64,000 nucleotides of DNA from JAGLOK01 sp963677605 (GTDB lineage Bacteria > Bacillota > Clostridia > Christensenellales > UMGS416). The notes beneath the pieces were generated by a model. It did no database searches, had not been told where the DNA came from, and was given only the letters and a program-made list of their open reading frames with translations. Shown here in pieces: positions 1 to 8,921 of the stretch. Positions within the stretch are counted from its first letter, which is position 1. The number at the start of each line of letters is the position of its first letter. Location of the stretch: contig CAXXDX010000006.1 in the NCBI GenBank assembly GCA_963677605.2, positions 744,001 through 808,000 of the forward strand, read 5' to 3'. A program made the translations under genes and the position numbers.

Positions 1-400
1 CATTAGGCACATCTATTTTTTCTAAAAACTGTTCCCAGCTTATTCCCCAAAAGTGATAAAAATCAATATAATCAGTATCCAGCTTTTTAAGAGAAGATTC
101 AAGCCGCTTCCTGTAATCTTCACCGCTGTCATTTTCTATAGGATTTTTTGTGGAAAGATAAATATTGTTTCTTCTTTCTTTTATGGCCTTTCCAACTATT
201 ATTTCACTTTCCTTATCGCAATAATACGGGGCTGTGTCTACATAGTTAACACCTAAATCTATTGCGCGCTGTATTATCCTGATTCCTTCTTGATGATCAA
301 ATACTTCATTTTTATTAACTGTTTTTTTAGGCAGACGCATAGCACCGAACCCTAAAGCTGAAATATCAATACCTGTATTGCCAAATTTTCTATATTGCAT
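1..400 (-). CDS. Aldo/keto reductase, N-terminal part (runs off the left edge)
   Basis: About 133 codons are present; the C-terminus lies outside the window. The start is the ATG at 400, preceded by AGGAG at a good distance. The first residues (MQYRKFGNTGIDISALGFG) are the usual opening of the aldo/keto reductase family, followed by the catalytic-region motif VDTAPYY, which supplies the conserved Asp and Tyr, and the LDTDYIDFYHFW segment on the next strand. The family reduces sugar aldehydes or ketones with NAD(P)H in the cytoplasm. It is the last visible gene of the leftward sugar operon and is separated from the epimerase gene by about 100 bases, so it may also be read from its own signal. 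Substrate unknown. Confidence 0.85.
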   Translation of the reverse strand, partial: MQYRKFGNTGIDISALGFGAMRLPKKTVNKNEVFDHQEGIRIIQRAIDLGVNYVDTAPYYCDKESEIIVGKAIKERRNNIYLSTKNPIENDSGEDYRKRLESSLKKLDTDYIDFYHFWGISWEQFLEKIDVPN

Positions 401-498
401 ACTGACTCCTAGATAAATATTGTTATAAAAACATTATAACTTCAAATACAATTTATTATATAAAATAATACCATTTATATTATAAATAGAAAACAATG

Positions 499-1335
499 TT
501 ACGATAGACTAACTGATACTTTCTCTGCAATTTCTTTAACATACATTATTGCTTTGTCACATTCAGATGCTTCACTAATATGCTCAAGCATAAAAGGAGT
601 ATCATTGTCTAATTCATTTGCACACATCAAAAATGTTTCATAATCAAGCTCACCTAATCCTGGTCTGCATTCACTTAGATGTACAGTAAGATTACCGCTT
701 AAAATAATGTCTTTTGCATGAATGCTTTTAATATATTTGCCGAGCCTATTAAAGCAGTCTTTTAAAAAGTCTGCGTTAGAATAATACAGCCTGGGATGTG
801 TGATTATATTCACAGGATCCAGATGTACTCCGAAGTGCTCTCTGTCTATCAGTTCAATTAACTCTAGATATGATTCTATACTGTCAGGATACATCCATGG
901 CATTGGCTCAATTGCGTAGAATGTGTTTTTAGGCTTTGATTCGTCTATAATTTTCTGTGAAATTTCAACTATCTCGTTTAATGCTTTTTGCGTATAGTTC
1001 TCTTTGCATGGGCCATCCCACTGGCTGCTGTATGATCCTGCGATGTTCACACAACATTTTGCTTCAACATAGTCTGCAAGTTCTATTTGCTTTATGCTTT
1101 TTTCAAGTGCTTTTTTTCTTTGGTCACTGTCGCTAGATAAAAGATTATCCCATACTCCAATCTCGGCAATAATTAAATCTCTGTCATTTGCAGCCTTTTT
1201 GTAAGCGTCAATAGTTTTTATGTCCGCAGTATAATCAACAGGGAAATAAACAGCAGAATATCCTTTTCCTACAGCAATATCTGCCCAGTTATCAGACGAA
1301 GTCCATTTTTCTAATATTTGTCCACCAAACTTCAT
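499..1335 (-). CDS. Sugar phosphate isomerase/epimerase family protein (xylose-isomerase-like TIM barrel)
   Basis: A 278-residue protein of the usual family length. The chain shows the alternating pattern of an AP-endonuclease-2/xylose isomerase-like TIM barrel. Candidate metal ligands are E in YAIEPMPW, D and H in GVHLDPVN, H in SIHAKDI and E in FMLEHIS. Members isomerise or epimerise sugars, keto-sugars or inosose-type cyclitols in the cytoplasm. The ATG at 1335 follows GGAGG at good spacing. It sits 12 bases behind the Gfo/Idh dehydrogenase gene, and the pair is a very common catabolic duo in which the dehydrogenase makes a keto-sugar that the barrel enzyme rearranges. The substrate cannot be read from sequence. 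Confidence 0.85.
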   Translation of the reverse strand: MKFGGQILEKWTSSDNWADIAVGKGYSAVYFPVDYTADIKTIDAYKKAANDRDLIIAEIGVWDNLLSSDSDQRKKALEKSIKQIELADYVEAKCCVNIAGSYSSQWDGPCKENYTQKALNEIVEISQKIIDESKPKNTFYAIEPMPWMYPDSIESYLELIELIDREHFGVHLDPVNIITHPRLYYSNADFLKDCFNRLGKYIKSIHAKDIILSGNLTVHLSECRPGLGELDYETFLMCANELDNDTPFMLEHISEASECDKAIMYVKEIAEKVSVSLS

Positions 1336-1347
1336 GTTTTCCTCCGT

Positions 1348-2403
1348 TTATGTTTCTTCATAATTTGTAACATCTACCCAGCACTCAGCAGCGGATGACT
1401 CTTTAAATGCTTCAAGTGCAGCGATTGCATGATAGCCATCTTCAGCAGTTACTATTGGTTTTTCTCTTTTTATAACAGCCTCTACAAAAGCATCTATAAT
1501 ACCTGACTTTTTTTGGCTGTCATTTGTGCTTATTCCACCCGTGTTATAGTCTTTACGGGTACCATCTTTCAAGTGAACCACAACATCCTTATCATATTTA
1601 AAAACAGATATAGTCCCTTTGGTGCCATATATTACTGTACTGTTATCTTCCTGCCCATAATTAGTCCAGCTGGCATGTAGTGACGCTTCAATGTTTCCGC
1701 TTAATTTCATCATACAAAAAGCGTTGTCTTCCACATCTATGTGGCTTCCGTCTTCATACTTTTTATCAAGAGTGCCTGCCATTATTATAACACTTTTTAT
1801 CTTCTTACCTGTCAGAAAGTACACAAGATCTGCTTTATGCACACCCAAATCACCCATAACTCCGAAGCTAGCTTTTTTCCTGTCAAAAAACCATGTTTCG
1901 TTTCCTTTGTCCACACTCCATGTTTCCGGGCCTGCATGAGTAAAGCTTGTTTGTATTGAAATCACTTTCCCTATAACGTCATTATCTATAAGCTCTTTGG
2001 CCTTTATATGAGCCTTTATTAGTCGCTGGTTGTGTCCCACCATAAGGATTCTGTTATTTGCTTTTTCAGATCTTATCATATCCTGTGCTTCATCCAGAGA
2101 TGTAGCCATTGGCTTTTCACATAAAACATCCTTGCCTTTTTCCATAGCCTTAATACTATACTCAGCATGAAGGAAATTAGGCGTACAAATACTCACTGCC
2201 ATTACTTTGCTATCAGATAAAAGATCTTCATAGCTTTCATATGCCTTAGTATTGTATTTATTGGCAAACTCTTTTGCCCTAGAATAGTTTTTATCATAAA
2301 ACCCGATTATCTTAGCATTTCCATTATCAAAATATTCCGGTGCGTGTCTCTCTGCCGTAATGCTTCCACACCCGGCTATAGCAACACCCAATTTTGCTTT
2401 CAA
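1348..2403 (-). CDS. Gfo/Idh/MocA family NAD(P)-dependent sugar dehydrogenase
   Basis: About 351 residues. The N-terminus holds a Rossmann fold with GVAIAGCGSI. The family signature CEKPMA follows near residue 95, and GDLGVHKADLV carries the conserved catalytic His. The C-terminal alpha/beta domain is complete. The enzyme should oxidise or reduce a sugar, inositol or related polyol. A start at 2412 would put the codon hard against GGGAG, so I prefer the in-frame TTG at 2403, nine bases behind that ribosome-binding site. Genes on both sides are in the same operon (VOC protein upstream, TIM-barrel epimerase downstream). Confidence 0.87.
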   Translation of the reverse strand: MKAKLGVAIAGCGSITAERHAPEYFDNGNAKIIGFYDKNYSRAKEFANKYNTKAYESYEDLLSDSKVMAVSICTPNFLHAEYSIKAMEKGKDVLCEKPMATSLDEAQDMIRSEKANNRILMVGHNQRLIKAHIKAKELIDNDVIGKVISIQTSFTHAGPETWSVDKGNETWFFDRKKASFGVMGDLGVHKADLVYFLTGKKIKSVIIMAGTLDKKYEDGSHIDVEDNAFCMMKLSGNIEASLHASWTNYGQEDNSTVIYGTKGTISVFKYDKDVVVHLKDGTRKDYNTGGISTNDSQKKSGIIDAFVEAVIKREKPIVTAEDGYHAIAALEAFKESSAAECWVDVTNYEET

Positions 2404-2421
2404 AATAATCAACTCCCTATA

Positions 2422-2874
2422 TTATCTTTTAGGTTTAATGTTAAGATTTACTCCCAAATCATCTTCCGAATCGACTATTGTCCAGCTGCTTCCTGGGTAA
2501 TATCCTATTGTACGCATGTCATAGCCTTCTTCTGAAAGGTCATCAATAATAGCATCGCGTTTATCTCCAACTTCAAATCCTAAATGATGCACACCATTTC
2601 CATGCTTATCTAAAAACTCTTTAAAAGTAGATTCATTATCATCCGGTTCATGCAGTTCTATCACAAAATTGCCCATACTGATGTTTGCAACTTTTAAACC
2701 GTAGTATCCTGGTTTTCCCCTATACGTCAATCCTGGATCATGTACCGGCTCAATAACTTTTATCTCCGGAACGTCTGTTCCAAGAACTTCCGCCCAGGTT
2801 TTAGCTGCTTTTTCTATATCTCTTACAACTATTGCTATTTGAATGAATTCATCTTTATTTATAGTATTTTTCAC
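2422..2874 (-). CDS. VOC-family protein (glyoxalase / methylmalonyl-CoA epimerase-like), copy 2 of the operon
   Basis: A 150-residue protein of the vicinal oxygen chelate fold. It shows the opening IAIVVRDIEKAAKTWAEVLG, the middle VIELHEP with a candidate metal-binding Glu, and GVHHLGFEVGD with the conserved His. Related proteins are epimerases, glyoxalases or dioxygenases. It starts with GTG at 2874, seven bases after GAGGGG. The same operon holds a second, clearly related VOC gene at 7292-7753, so the two products may form a heterodimer or act on successive intermediates (inference). It lies between the second permease and the Gfo/Idh gene. Confidence 0.82.
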   Translation of the reverse strand: MKNTINKDEFIQIAIVVRDIEKAAKTWAEVLGTDVPEIKVIEPVHDPGLTYRGKPGYYGLKVANISMGNFVIELHEPDDNESTFKEFLDKHGNGVHHLGFEVGDKRDAIIDDLSEEGYDMRTIGYYPGSSWTIVDSEDDLGVNLNIKPKR

Positions 2875-2891
2875 ATTAATTCCCCTCTTTT

Positions 2892-3809
2892 TTATCCTTT
2901 AACGCTTCCCAAAATAAGTCCCTTAGCGAAATATCTCTGCAGGAACGGGTATATGCATAGGATTGGTATTGTAGCTAAAAACAATTGTGCAGCGCTTGAT
3001 GTTTTTGCATTTACAAGCTTCATATACAGTGCTAAATCCGCACTAATATTAGTAGTGTTTCTGAAGAAAGCTTCAGGATTCAACACAGCAGTCTGCAAAT
3101 AACTTTGCAGCGGATATTTTTCAATAGTATTCATATAAATCATGCCGTCAAACCAGCTGTTCCAATGCCATACAAATGAAAAGAGTGTAACTGTCGCTAT
3201 TGTCGGTGCACAAACCGGCAAAATTACTCTGAATAGGGTTTGCAAATGATTAGCACCATCAATATATGATGCTTCATACATTTCCTTTGGCAAGCTCCTC
3301 ATATAATTCATAACTACTAACATAGAAAATACAGGCAGCGCAACAGGAAGCACAAGTGACCAAATAGTATCAATAATTCCTGTGTAGAAAACCATCATAT
3401 ACATAGGAATAAGACCGCCGTTAAACAAAATAATAATCACAAAATACCATGAAAATATATTTCTAAGCCTAAAATCTTTTTGAGACCTTGAAAGCGGATA
3501 TGCAGTAAATATAATTAAAAATAAATTTATTGATACTCCTAAAGCTACTCGTAACAAGGATATTGATATCGACCTGAGAAAAGCAGCCTGCTTCATTATA
3601 AATTCATATGATGATGTAGTGAATCCTATCGGCCAAAAAGCTACCTTGTTTGCAGTAACTGCCAATCTGTCAGATAATGAAATCGCCAACAAATTTAAAA
3701 AAGGCAAAATGCATATCAAAGCTACTAAAGTAAGCAAAACACCATTTACTGTAAGGAATACTTTCCTTGATTTAGATTGTCTAAAACCGCTCTTTTTCTT
3801 AACTTTCAT
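2892..3809 (-). CDS. Carbohydrate ABC transporter permease, LplC/YtcP-like (MalG side)
   Basis: A roughly 305-residue inner-membrane permease with six predicted helices. The cytoplasmic EAA loop reads EASYIDGANHLQTLFRVILP near residues 195-215, the site that contacts the ATPase. The family is the LplC half of LplABC-type importers, which usually take up oligosaccharides and borrow a shared ATPase encoded elsewhere; no ATPase gene is in this operon, in keeping with that habit. Two ATGs lie six bases apart; I take the inner one (3809) because the outer one overlaps the GGAGG. It starts just after the end of the partner permease gene. Confidence 0.9.
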   Translation of the reverse strand: MKVKKKSGFRQSKSRKVFLTVNGVLLTLVALICILPFLNLLAISLSDRLAVTANKVAFWPIGFTTSSYEFIMKQAAFLRSISISLLRVALGVSINLFLIIFTAYPLSRSQKDFRLRNIFSWYFVIIILFNGGLIPMYMMVFYTGIIDTIWSLVLPVALPVFSMLVVMNYMRSLPKEMYEASYIDGANHLQTLFRVILPVCAPTIATVTLFSFVWHWNSWFDGMIYMNTIEKYPLQSYLQTAVLNPEAFFRNTTNISADLALYMKLVNAKTSSAAQLFLATIPILCIYPFLQRYFAKGLILGSVKG

Positions 3810-3820
3810 CTTCATTCCTC

Positions 3821-4735
3821 CTAGAAAATCCTATAGCCAGCAAACCTGTCTGCCATATAATAAGACAACACTATAAACACCAACGAAACTACGGACTTAA
3901 AAAGCCCTGCTGTTGTAGCTAACGCATATTGTGCTCTTTCAATTCCCAATCTAAATACAAACGTGTCGAGTATGTCACCCGTTTCATAAACCGCAGGTGA
4001 ATATAGATTATATATCTGATCAAACCCACCATTTAAAATATTTGCCATACTTAGTACAGTCATCAATATAATAGTGCTCATTATTCCCGGGATTGTAACA
4101 TGCATTGTCTGCCTTATTCGTCCAGCCCCATCGATTGTTGCAGCTTCATATAATGTAGGATCTATGCTAGTAAGTGCTGCTAAATAAATAACCGAACCGA
4201 ATCCGAACCCTTTCCAAATTTCAGTTAGTACCATGGTAATGGGGAACCATGTTTTGTCTCCTAAAAAGAATATTGGTTCTATTCCTAAAAACATTAAGAA
4301 TTTATTTACAAAGCCAGTGCTAGGTGACAATATCTCAATAAAAATGCCGGATAGTATTATCCACGATAAAAAATGAGGTAAATATACTATTGTCTGTACT
4401 GATTTTTTAAAGGACACATTGCGGGCTTCATTAAGCATCAAAGCAAAAACAACAGGCACTAAAACACCACCTATCATTTTAAACAAAGATATTGATATAG
4501 TGTTGAATATTATCTGCCATATGTTTGGCATCGTAAACAAGTTTTTAAAGTTCGCCAAACCAACCCATTCAGAACCAAACAATCCTTTTGTTGGTATAAA
4601 TTTTTGAAAAGCAATAGATGTTCCAAGAATTGAGCCATATGCATATATACCAACTACAACAACTGCTGGCAATAACATAAAAACCAACGGCAACTCTCTT
4701 TTTACTTTATCAAATCTTCCTTTGCTAATACTCAT
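3821..4735 (-). CDS. Carbohydrate ABC transporter permease, LplB/YtcQ-like (MalF side)
   Basis: A 304-residue polytopic membrane protein with an EAA loop (EAATIDGAGRIRQTMHVTIPG) for ATPase docking. It pairs with the adjacent LplC-like permease to form the channel for the substrate-binding lipoprotein encoded upstream. The ATG at 4735 follows GAGG. A 25-base hairpin sits in the gap between the binding-protein gene and this gene, an arrangement often seen where the binding protein must be made in excess of the permeases. Substrate not predictable beyond a saccharide. Confidence 0.9.
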   Translation of the reverse strand: MSISKGRFDKVKRELPLVFMLLPAVVVVGIYAYGSILGTSIAFQKFIPTKGLFGSEWVGLANFKNLFTMPNIWQIIFNTISISLFKMIGGVLVPVVFALMLNEARNVSFKKSVQTIVYLPHFLSWIILSGIFIEILSPSTGFVNKFLMFLGIEPIFFLGDKTWFPITMVLTEIWKGFGFGSVIYLAALTSIDPTLYEAATIDGAGRIRQTMHVTIPGIMSTIILMTVLSMANILNGGFDQIYNLYSPAVYETGDILDTFVFRLGIERAQYALATTAGLFKSVVSLVFIVLSYYMADRFAGYRIF

Positions 4736-4760
4736 ATTATAGCCTCTTCTCTAATAAATA

Positions 4761-4785
4761 TGGAGCGGTTTATACGACCGCTCCA
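4761..4785 (-). promoter_or_regulatory. Intercistronic hairpin between binding-protein and permease genes
   Basis: A perfect 9-bp stem (TGGAGCGGT / ACCGCTCCA) with a 7-base loop lies between the stop of the solute-binding protein gene (4807) and the start of the first permease gene (4735). No strong T-run follows on the minus strand, so I read it as a partial terminator or an mRNA-stabilising element that lowers permease expression relative to the binding protein. Role inferred from position. Confidence 0.65.
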
Positions 4786-4806
4786 CAGTCTTTCTATAAT
4801 TTAAAA

Positions 4807-6522
4807 TTATTGAGCTGGATAAAGTTCTTCTAGTTCGTCCAATGTTTGTTGGCCGCCAGCTGCAAGCCAGTTTTCAACAAATTCATCAAAATAATCTAAT
4901 GGTTTTGCCCCGATAATAATGTCTGTAAAAGCTTGGTTTACCATATCTCCCAATACCGAAGAGTTTTGTATCCATATATCAGGCATATCTGTTGACATTA
5001 TGTTTCTTATAAAAGCAGCATCATCAGTATAATCAATATTTGATATTGCTATGGATCCACGTTCTGATAGCTGTCCCCATGTTCCGTATGCATCAGAGGT
5101 TGTTTTTGTTCCGTCTTCAAATCCAACAACATTGTCATATACCAGCTTCACTGCAGTTGGCAGCTCATCACCTGTTCCATTAGCAAGAGCATCAAATACG
5201 GCCGGACCGTGAAGTTCAGTAGGAATTCCTACAAATATAGGGCATAACCTATATTGTTCATTCGCCCAGTAGTCATTATACCAAACAGGATCAGTCTCTT
5301 CATAAATTAGACTGTTATAAAGGTTTAATATTTTAATAACAGCTTCAGGATGCTCCGAATTAGCACTTATCATGAACTTATCAGTAAGCTTATTGCTATT
5401 AATTCCGATTTTATACTCATATCCTTCTACTGTAGGAATAGGATATGGACGCGTAATTACTCCGGACTCTTCATATATCATATTATATGGGTACCAATCA
5501 CCCCAGCACATGTGATACATCATGCCTATAGTCCCTTGAGCAATATCAGTTTCTAGTGCTGCGCCATCTTTTACGATAAATTCTTTGTCAATAATACCCG
5601 CTTCATACATTTCTCTTGCCACTTTCAAAGCTTCTTTCACTTCAGGCTGAATATATGCAAACGTTATGTCGCCGCCATCTCTGCGATAGAATATACCTTG
5701 ATCAGTATGCCCGGGAATACCGTATGCAGCAAATAATCCTGAAAGTGTGCCAAAATTAGTTTCAACAATGTTCTTATTAAATGCAAAGCCATACGTATCA
5801 TCAACACCGTTACCATCTGGATCATCAAATGTAAATGTTTTAGCTAGTTCAACCATTTCTTCAACAGTTTGAGGAACCTCAGAATTTGTATTTTCCAGCC
5901 AATCATCCCTTATCCAAAGATACATTGCAAGCCTAGTATTATCATCCATGTATGGAAATCCGTAAAGCCTGCCATCCATCATAACTCCCTCAAAACAATC
6001 AGGATACTTTTCCATATATGCTTTAACAGAATCTGTAGCATATTCGTTAAATACATCAGTAATATCAGCTAAGTATCCAGCTTCATATGCTTGCTCAAAA
6101 AACGTTCTTTCTTCCCATCTGAAAACATCAGGAAATTCACCTGTAGCTAAAAGTACATTCATCTTATTTCTATAAGCATCAGTAGTTATATCCGCTGAAA
6201 ACTCTACCTCAACATCTATGTTAAGCTTTTCTTTAATAAGTTTTGTCCATCTATTAGTCGAATAATTATCACCGTCAAAAAAGGTTTGAACCTGTGATGC
6301 TTGTGCAGCCCAAGTTACTGTTACTGCTTCATCATAGGGAACCAATGGGCCATCTTCTATATCCATGTCTTTACTGTCTGATTGAGAGTTCTGTTTTGCA
6401 TCAGTTTCAACTGATTTAGACTCAGGCGTTGAATTTTCACTTTTATTGCAAGCAGTTATTGAAAACAACATAGCTATTACAACTAAAAGCACCAATACTC
6501 TTCTTAAGTTAGTTTTACTCAT
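4807..6522 (-). CDS. Extracellular solute-binding lipoprotein of an LplABC-type sugar transporter
   Basis: A 571-residue lipoprotein. The N-terminus is a lipoprotein signal peptide with hydrophobic core LLVVIAMLF and lipobox SITAC, so the Cys near residue 25 should be lipidated and the protein held outside the membrane. A charged Ser/Lys linker follows, then a type-2 periplasmic-binding fold of the LipO/LplA class. The length of about 550-570 residues is typical of this class, which binds oligosaccharides. The start ATG at 6522 follows a strong AGGAGG. It sits between the SDR gene upstream and the two permeases downstream. Confidence 0.9.
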   Translation of the reverse strand: MSKTNLRRVLVLLVVIAMLFSITACNKSENSTPESKSVETDAKQNSQSDSKDMDIEDGPLVPYDEAVTVTWAAQASQVQTFFDGDNYSTNRWTKLIKEKLNIDVEVEFSADITTDAYRNKMNVLLATGEFPDVFRWEERTFFEQAYEAGYLADITDVFNEYATDSVKAYMEKYPDCFEGVMMDGRLYGFPYMDDNTRLAMYLWIRDDWLENTNSEVPQTVEEMVELAKTFTFDDPDGNGVDDTYGFAFNKNIVETNFGTLSGLFAAYGIPGHTDQGIFYRRDGGDITFAYIQPEVKEALKVAREMYEAGIIDKEFIVKDGAALETDIAQGTIGMMYHMCWGDWYPYNMIYEESGVITRPYPIPTVEGYEYKIGINSNKLTDKFMISANSEHPEAVIKILNLYNSLIYEETDPVWYNDYWANEQYRLCPIFVGIPTELHGPAVFDALANGTGDELPTAVKLVYDNVVGFEDGTKTTSDAYGTWGQLSERGSIAISNIDYTDDAAFIRNIMSTDMPDIWIQNSSVLGDMVNQAFTDIIIGAKPLDYFDEFVENWLAAGGQQTLDELEELYPAQ

Positions 6523-6598
6523 TACTTTCCTCCTAAATAATAATGTGTTATAAAATTAGTTCTTTTTTTAGAACTAAACTAGTCCATAATATGATAGA

Positions 6599-7276
6599 CT
6601 ATATTGCATTTCCCTTATAATCTATATACCAGCTCTCTCTGCTTACTTCTGTTCTTCCGGTCATTATATCCGCTATTCCATTTGCTGATTCTTCAGGCTC
6701 AATTTGTGCTGTAGTTCGTCCCATGTCAGTATTCATTCTTCCCGGGTGTATTGCATAGAAACTTATATCATTAACTGCTGCATTAAACATACCCACTAAC
6801 TTCGTTTGTGCTGTCTTTGATATAGCATAGCAAGGTACCCACGTTCCTACACTCTTCGTATAACAGCTTTCTGACGTAATTAGATATATTGAAGCCCCTA
6901 TTTTTGCAATCTTATAAAACTCGCGAGCCGCTATATATGCCCCAAAAAAATTCACTTCAAAAGTTGCCCTCATATCATCTGTATTGCTTTCATGTAATAA
7001 AACATTTCTGTCATCATCTCTAATAATTCCCGCCACATAACACATAGCATCAATTTTCCCAAGAAAAGTTTTGCATTTTTTTACACTTGAAAGTATTTGG
7101 CTTTCTTTGGTCACATCGCATTCGAATACCATAAATTTATTAGAATGCTTTATTTTTAAATCTTCCAGCCCCTCGTCTTTTAAAACTCCTGCAGCTACTT
7201 TATGTCCATTTGTAAGCAATTGCTTAACAAGATGATAGCCCAAGCCCTTTTGTGCTCCTAAAACTACAAATTTCAT
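6599..7276 (-). CDS. Short-chain dehydrogenase/reductase (SDR)
   Basis: About 225 residues. The cofactor motif is GAQKGLGYHL (the classical TGxxxGxG variant). The active site shows the Ser region (ITSESC) and the YxxxK motif in CYAISKTAQTK. Classical SDRs interconvert alcohols and ketones with NAD(P)H. A TTG twelve bases upstream is in frame, but the ATG at 7276 has GGGAGAG at proper distance, so I choose it. The stop of the preceding VOC gene is at 7292. Its presence beside a Gfo/Idh enzyme and an aldo/keto reductase gives this operon three redox enzymes for one substrate route. Confidence 0.85.
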   Translation of the reverse strand: MKFVVLGAQKGLGYHLVKQLLTNGHKVAAGVLKDEGLEDLKIKHSNKFMVFECDVTKESQILSSVKKCKTFLGKIDAMCYVAGIIRDDDRNVLLHESNTDDMRATFEVNFFGAYIAAREFYKIAKIGASIYLITSESCYTKSVGTWVPCYAISKTAQTKLVGMFNAAVNDISFYAIHPGRMNTDMGRTTAQIEPEESANGIADIMTGRTEVSRESWYIDYKGNAI

Positions 7277-7291
7277 AAGCTCTCCCAAAAA

Positions 7292-7753
7292 TTAATAGCT
7301 CTCAAGCAGCTCAATTAAACATTTTAAGTCTTTTTGTGCATCTAGATATGCATACTCTCCTGACCCATCTCCATATTTACCCCTTTGCACGCATTTCATA
7401 CCAAAGTTTTCACATGCTAAAACTTTCTCATCCATATCGACAACATTAAAAGCCAGATGATGAATACCCTCACCGTTTTCATCCAAGAAGTCACGCCATG
7501 TGCTTTTTACTTCATTTGGTTGAATAAGTTCAATTTGCAGGTTTGGACCTACATCAAAGAAAGCCATTAAGCAACTCGCATCAGGCGCAGGTGCTCCATT
7601 TACAGTAGTTCCGGTTATCTCAAATTTACCTGCCGGAAAATGGTTTGGTACATCTACACCTAGAAATTTCGCAAATTCTTTCTTAGTTGTTTCAATATCC
7701 TTTACAATAAATCCAACTTGAACAACTGTTTTACTACCTACTACTCCAGACAT
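7292..7753 (-). CDS. VOC-family protein (glyoxalase / methylmalonyl-CoA epimerase-like), first gene of the operon
   Basis: A 153-residue vicinal-oxygen-chelate protein with the opening VGFIVKDIETTKKEFAKFLG, candidate metal ligand Glu in LQIELIQP, and the His motif GIHHLAFNV. It is a paralogue of the product of 2422-2874. The ATG at 7753 follows GAGG. It is the first gene after the regulated promoter at 7775-7804, so it should be the most promoter-proximal product of the sugar operon. Function within the pathway (epimerisation, dehydration or ring opening) is unknown. Confidence 0.82.
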   Translation of the reverse strand: MSGVVGSKTVVQVGFIVKDIETTKKEFAKFLGVDVPNHFPAGKFEITGTTVNGAPAPDASCLMAFFDVGPNLQIELIQPNEVKSTWRDFLDENGEGIHHLAFNVVDMDEKVLACENFGMKCVQRGKYGDGSGEYAYLDAQKDLKCLIELLESY

Positions 7754-7774
7754 CTTTTTTCCTCTTTTCTTATT

Positions 7775-7804
7775 ATTATAAACACGTGTTTACATCTATG
7801 TAAA
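7775..7804 (-). promoter_or_regulatory. Sigma-A promoter of the sugar operon, with LacI-type operator inside
   Basis: On the minus strand TTTACA (7799-7804) and TATAAT (7775-7780) are 18 bases apart. A perfect palindrome fills the space between them. The promoter points at the VOC gene that heads the operon. A repressor bound here would block RNA polymerase directly. Confidence 0.7.
7779..7792. promoter_or_regulatory. LacI-family operator, operon copy
   Basis: The sequence TAAACACGTGTTTA is a perfect 14-bp palindrome centred on CG, as expected of LacI/GalR-family operators. An identical core occurs at 8903-8916 in front of the regulator gene. Two identical copies flanking a LacI-type gene make this the likely binding site of that regulator. 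Confidence 0.85.
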
Positions 7805-7820
7805 AAAATATACAATAATT

Positions 7821-8852
7821 CTATTTCTGCAAACACGAACGTCTCTCAACAAGCTTTCCTGGGATAAATTCTGTCCATTCAACATTATCCTTGTTTTCAA
7901 TTGCATTTACTGTACGTCGTACAAGAGAATTGAACATATCTTCAAAATTAAACTCAAATGTTGTTAATGGTGGGTTTATATATTCACCTTTAGCGTGTCC
8001 GTCAACTCCAACTACTGAAATTTCGTCCGGAATTTTAATGTTAAATTCTTCAAGTGCTTTATACACGCCAAAAGCTGTAGAGTCATTATTTGCACATATC
8101 ACTGTAGGAAGATTATCTTTATATTTCCTTAAAATTTTCTTAGTTGCTATATAGCCGCCTTCTTCTTCGATTCCCTCAACAAACCAGTTTTTATCAACAT
8201 CTAATTTATACTTTTTCAAACCACGTAGGAATCCGTCTCTTCTGTTATAACCACTGTAAGTATCCAGACTTCCGTTTATGACAGCTATTTTCCTATGCCC
8301 TTTGGCGTAAACATAATCTATAACCTGTTCTCCTGTATTCTTATCAAAATTAACAGAAATCCTGTTATCATCTTTATTGTTCTCTACGTAGTGGTCAAAA
8401 ACACCAATTACCTTGCCCAGAGAAATAAGGTTTTCCAATAAAGGTTCATTATTAGATGCTCCTATAAAAATTCCCGCATCTACTCTCCCCTGCATGAAGA
8501 TACCTTTTATATAGTTTTTATTTTCTTCACTTTCAAGATTATCTATCATACCTGTCAAAACTAAGTATCCACATTCTGATGCCGCCTCAATAACATGTGT
8601 AAAGAACGAACTTGACATAAAGTCTTCTGCTATACTTCCATGCTTAACCCAAAAAAAACCGATAGTACTTATACTCTTCCCCATAAGAAGCTGTCCAGAC
8701 AACATTGGGTAATACTCATTTTCCCTGATAACCTTCATCACTTTTTCTCTGGTTTCATCAGGGACATTATCGTATCCGTTTATTACTCTACTAACTGTGC
8801 TTCTTGAGACTCCTGCTAGTTTCGCTATATAAGTACTGTTAATCTTTTTCAA
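7821..8852 (-). CDS. LacI-family transcriptional regulator of the sugar operon
   Basis: About 343 residues. The N-terminal helix-turn-helix reads TYIAKLAGVSRSTVSRVING, followed by the hinge and a periplasmic-binding-like effector domain that should sense a sugar or sugar phosphate. I choose the TTG at 8852, which has AGAAGGA eight bases upstream and gives the standard LacI N-terminus; longer in-frame extensions upstream are not family-like. The gene lies directly upstream of the operon it probably controls. Identical operators occur at its own promoter and at the operon promoter, so it should repress both until inducer is present (inference). Confidence 0.9.
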   Translation of the reverse strand: MKKINSTYIAKLAGVSRSTVSRVINGYDNVPDETREKVMKVIRENEYYPMLSGQLLMGKSISTIGFFWVKHGSIAEDFMSSSFFTHVIEAASECGYLVLTGMIDNLESEENKNYIKGIFMQGRVDAGIFIGASNNEPLLENLISLGKVIGVFDHYVENNKDDNRISVNFDKNTGEQVIDYVYAKGHRKIAVINGSLDTYSGYNRRDGFLRGLKKYKLDVDKNWFVEGIEEEGGYIATKKILRKYKDNLPTVICANNDSTAFGVYKALEEFNIKIPDEISVVGVDGHAKGEYINPPLTTFEFNFEDMFNSLVRRTVNAIENKDNVEWTEFIPGKLVERRSCLQK

Positions 8853-8902
8853 CCCAATTATCCTTCTTTTTTTTATATATATCACATTAAGCAACAGTGT
8901 TG

Positions 8903-8916
8903 TAAACACGTGTTTA
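8903..8916. promoter_or_regulatory. LacI-family operator, regulator-gene copy
   Basis: TAAACACGTGTTTA again, extended outward to TGTAAACACGTGTTTA. It lies just downstream of the -10 box of the regulator promoter, over the transcription start, which fits autorepression. Confidence 0.85.
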
Positions 8917-8921
8917 TACAA

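Noticed and set aside
53..256. 67-codon open frame on the plus strand at the left edge
   Set aside because: Opposite the aldo/keto reductase, whose motifs are clear on the minus strand.
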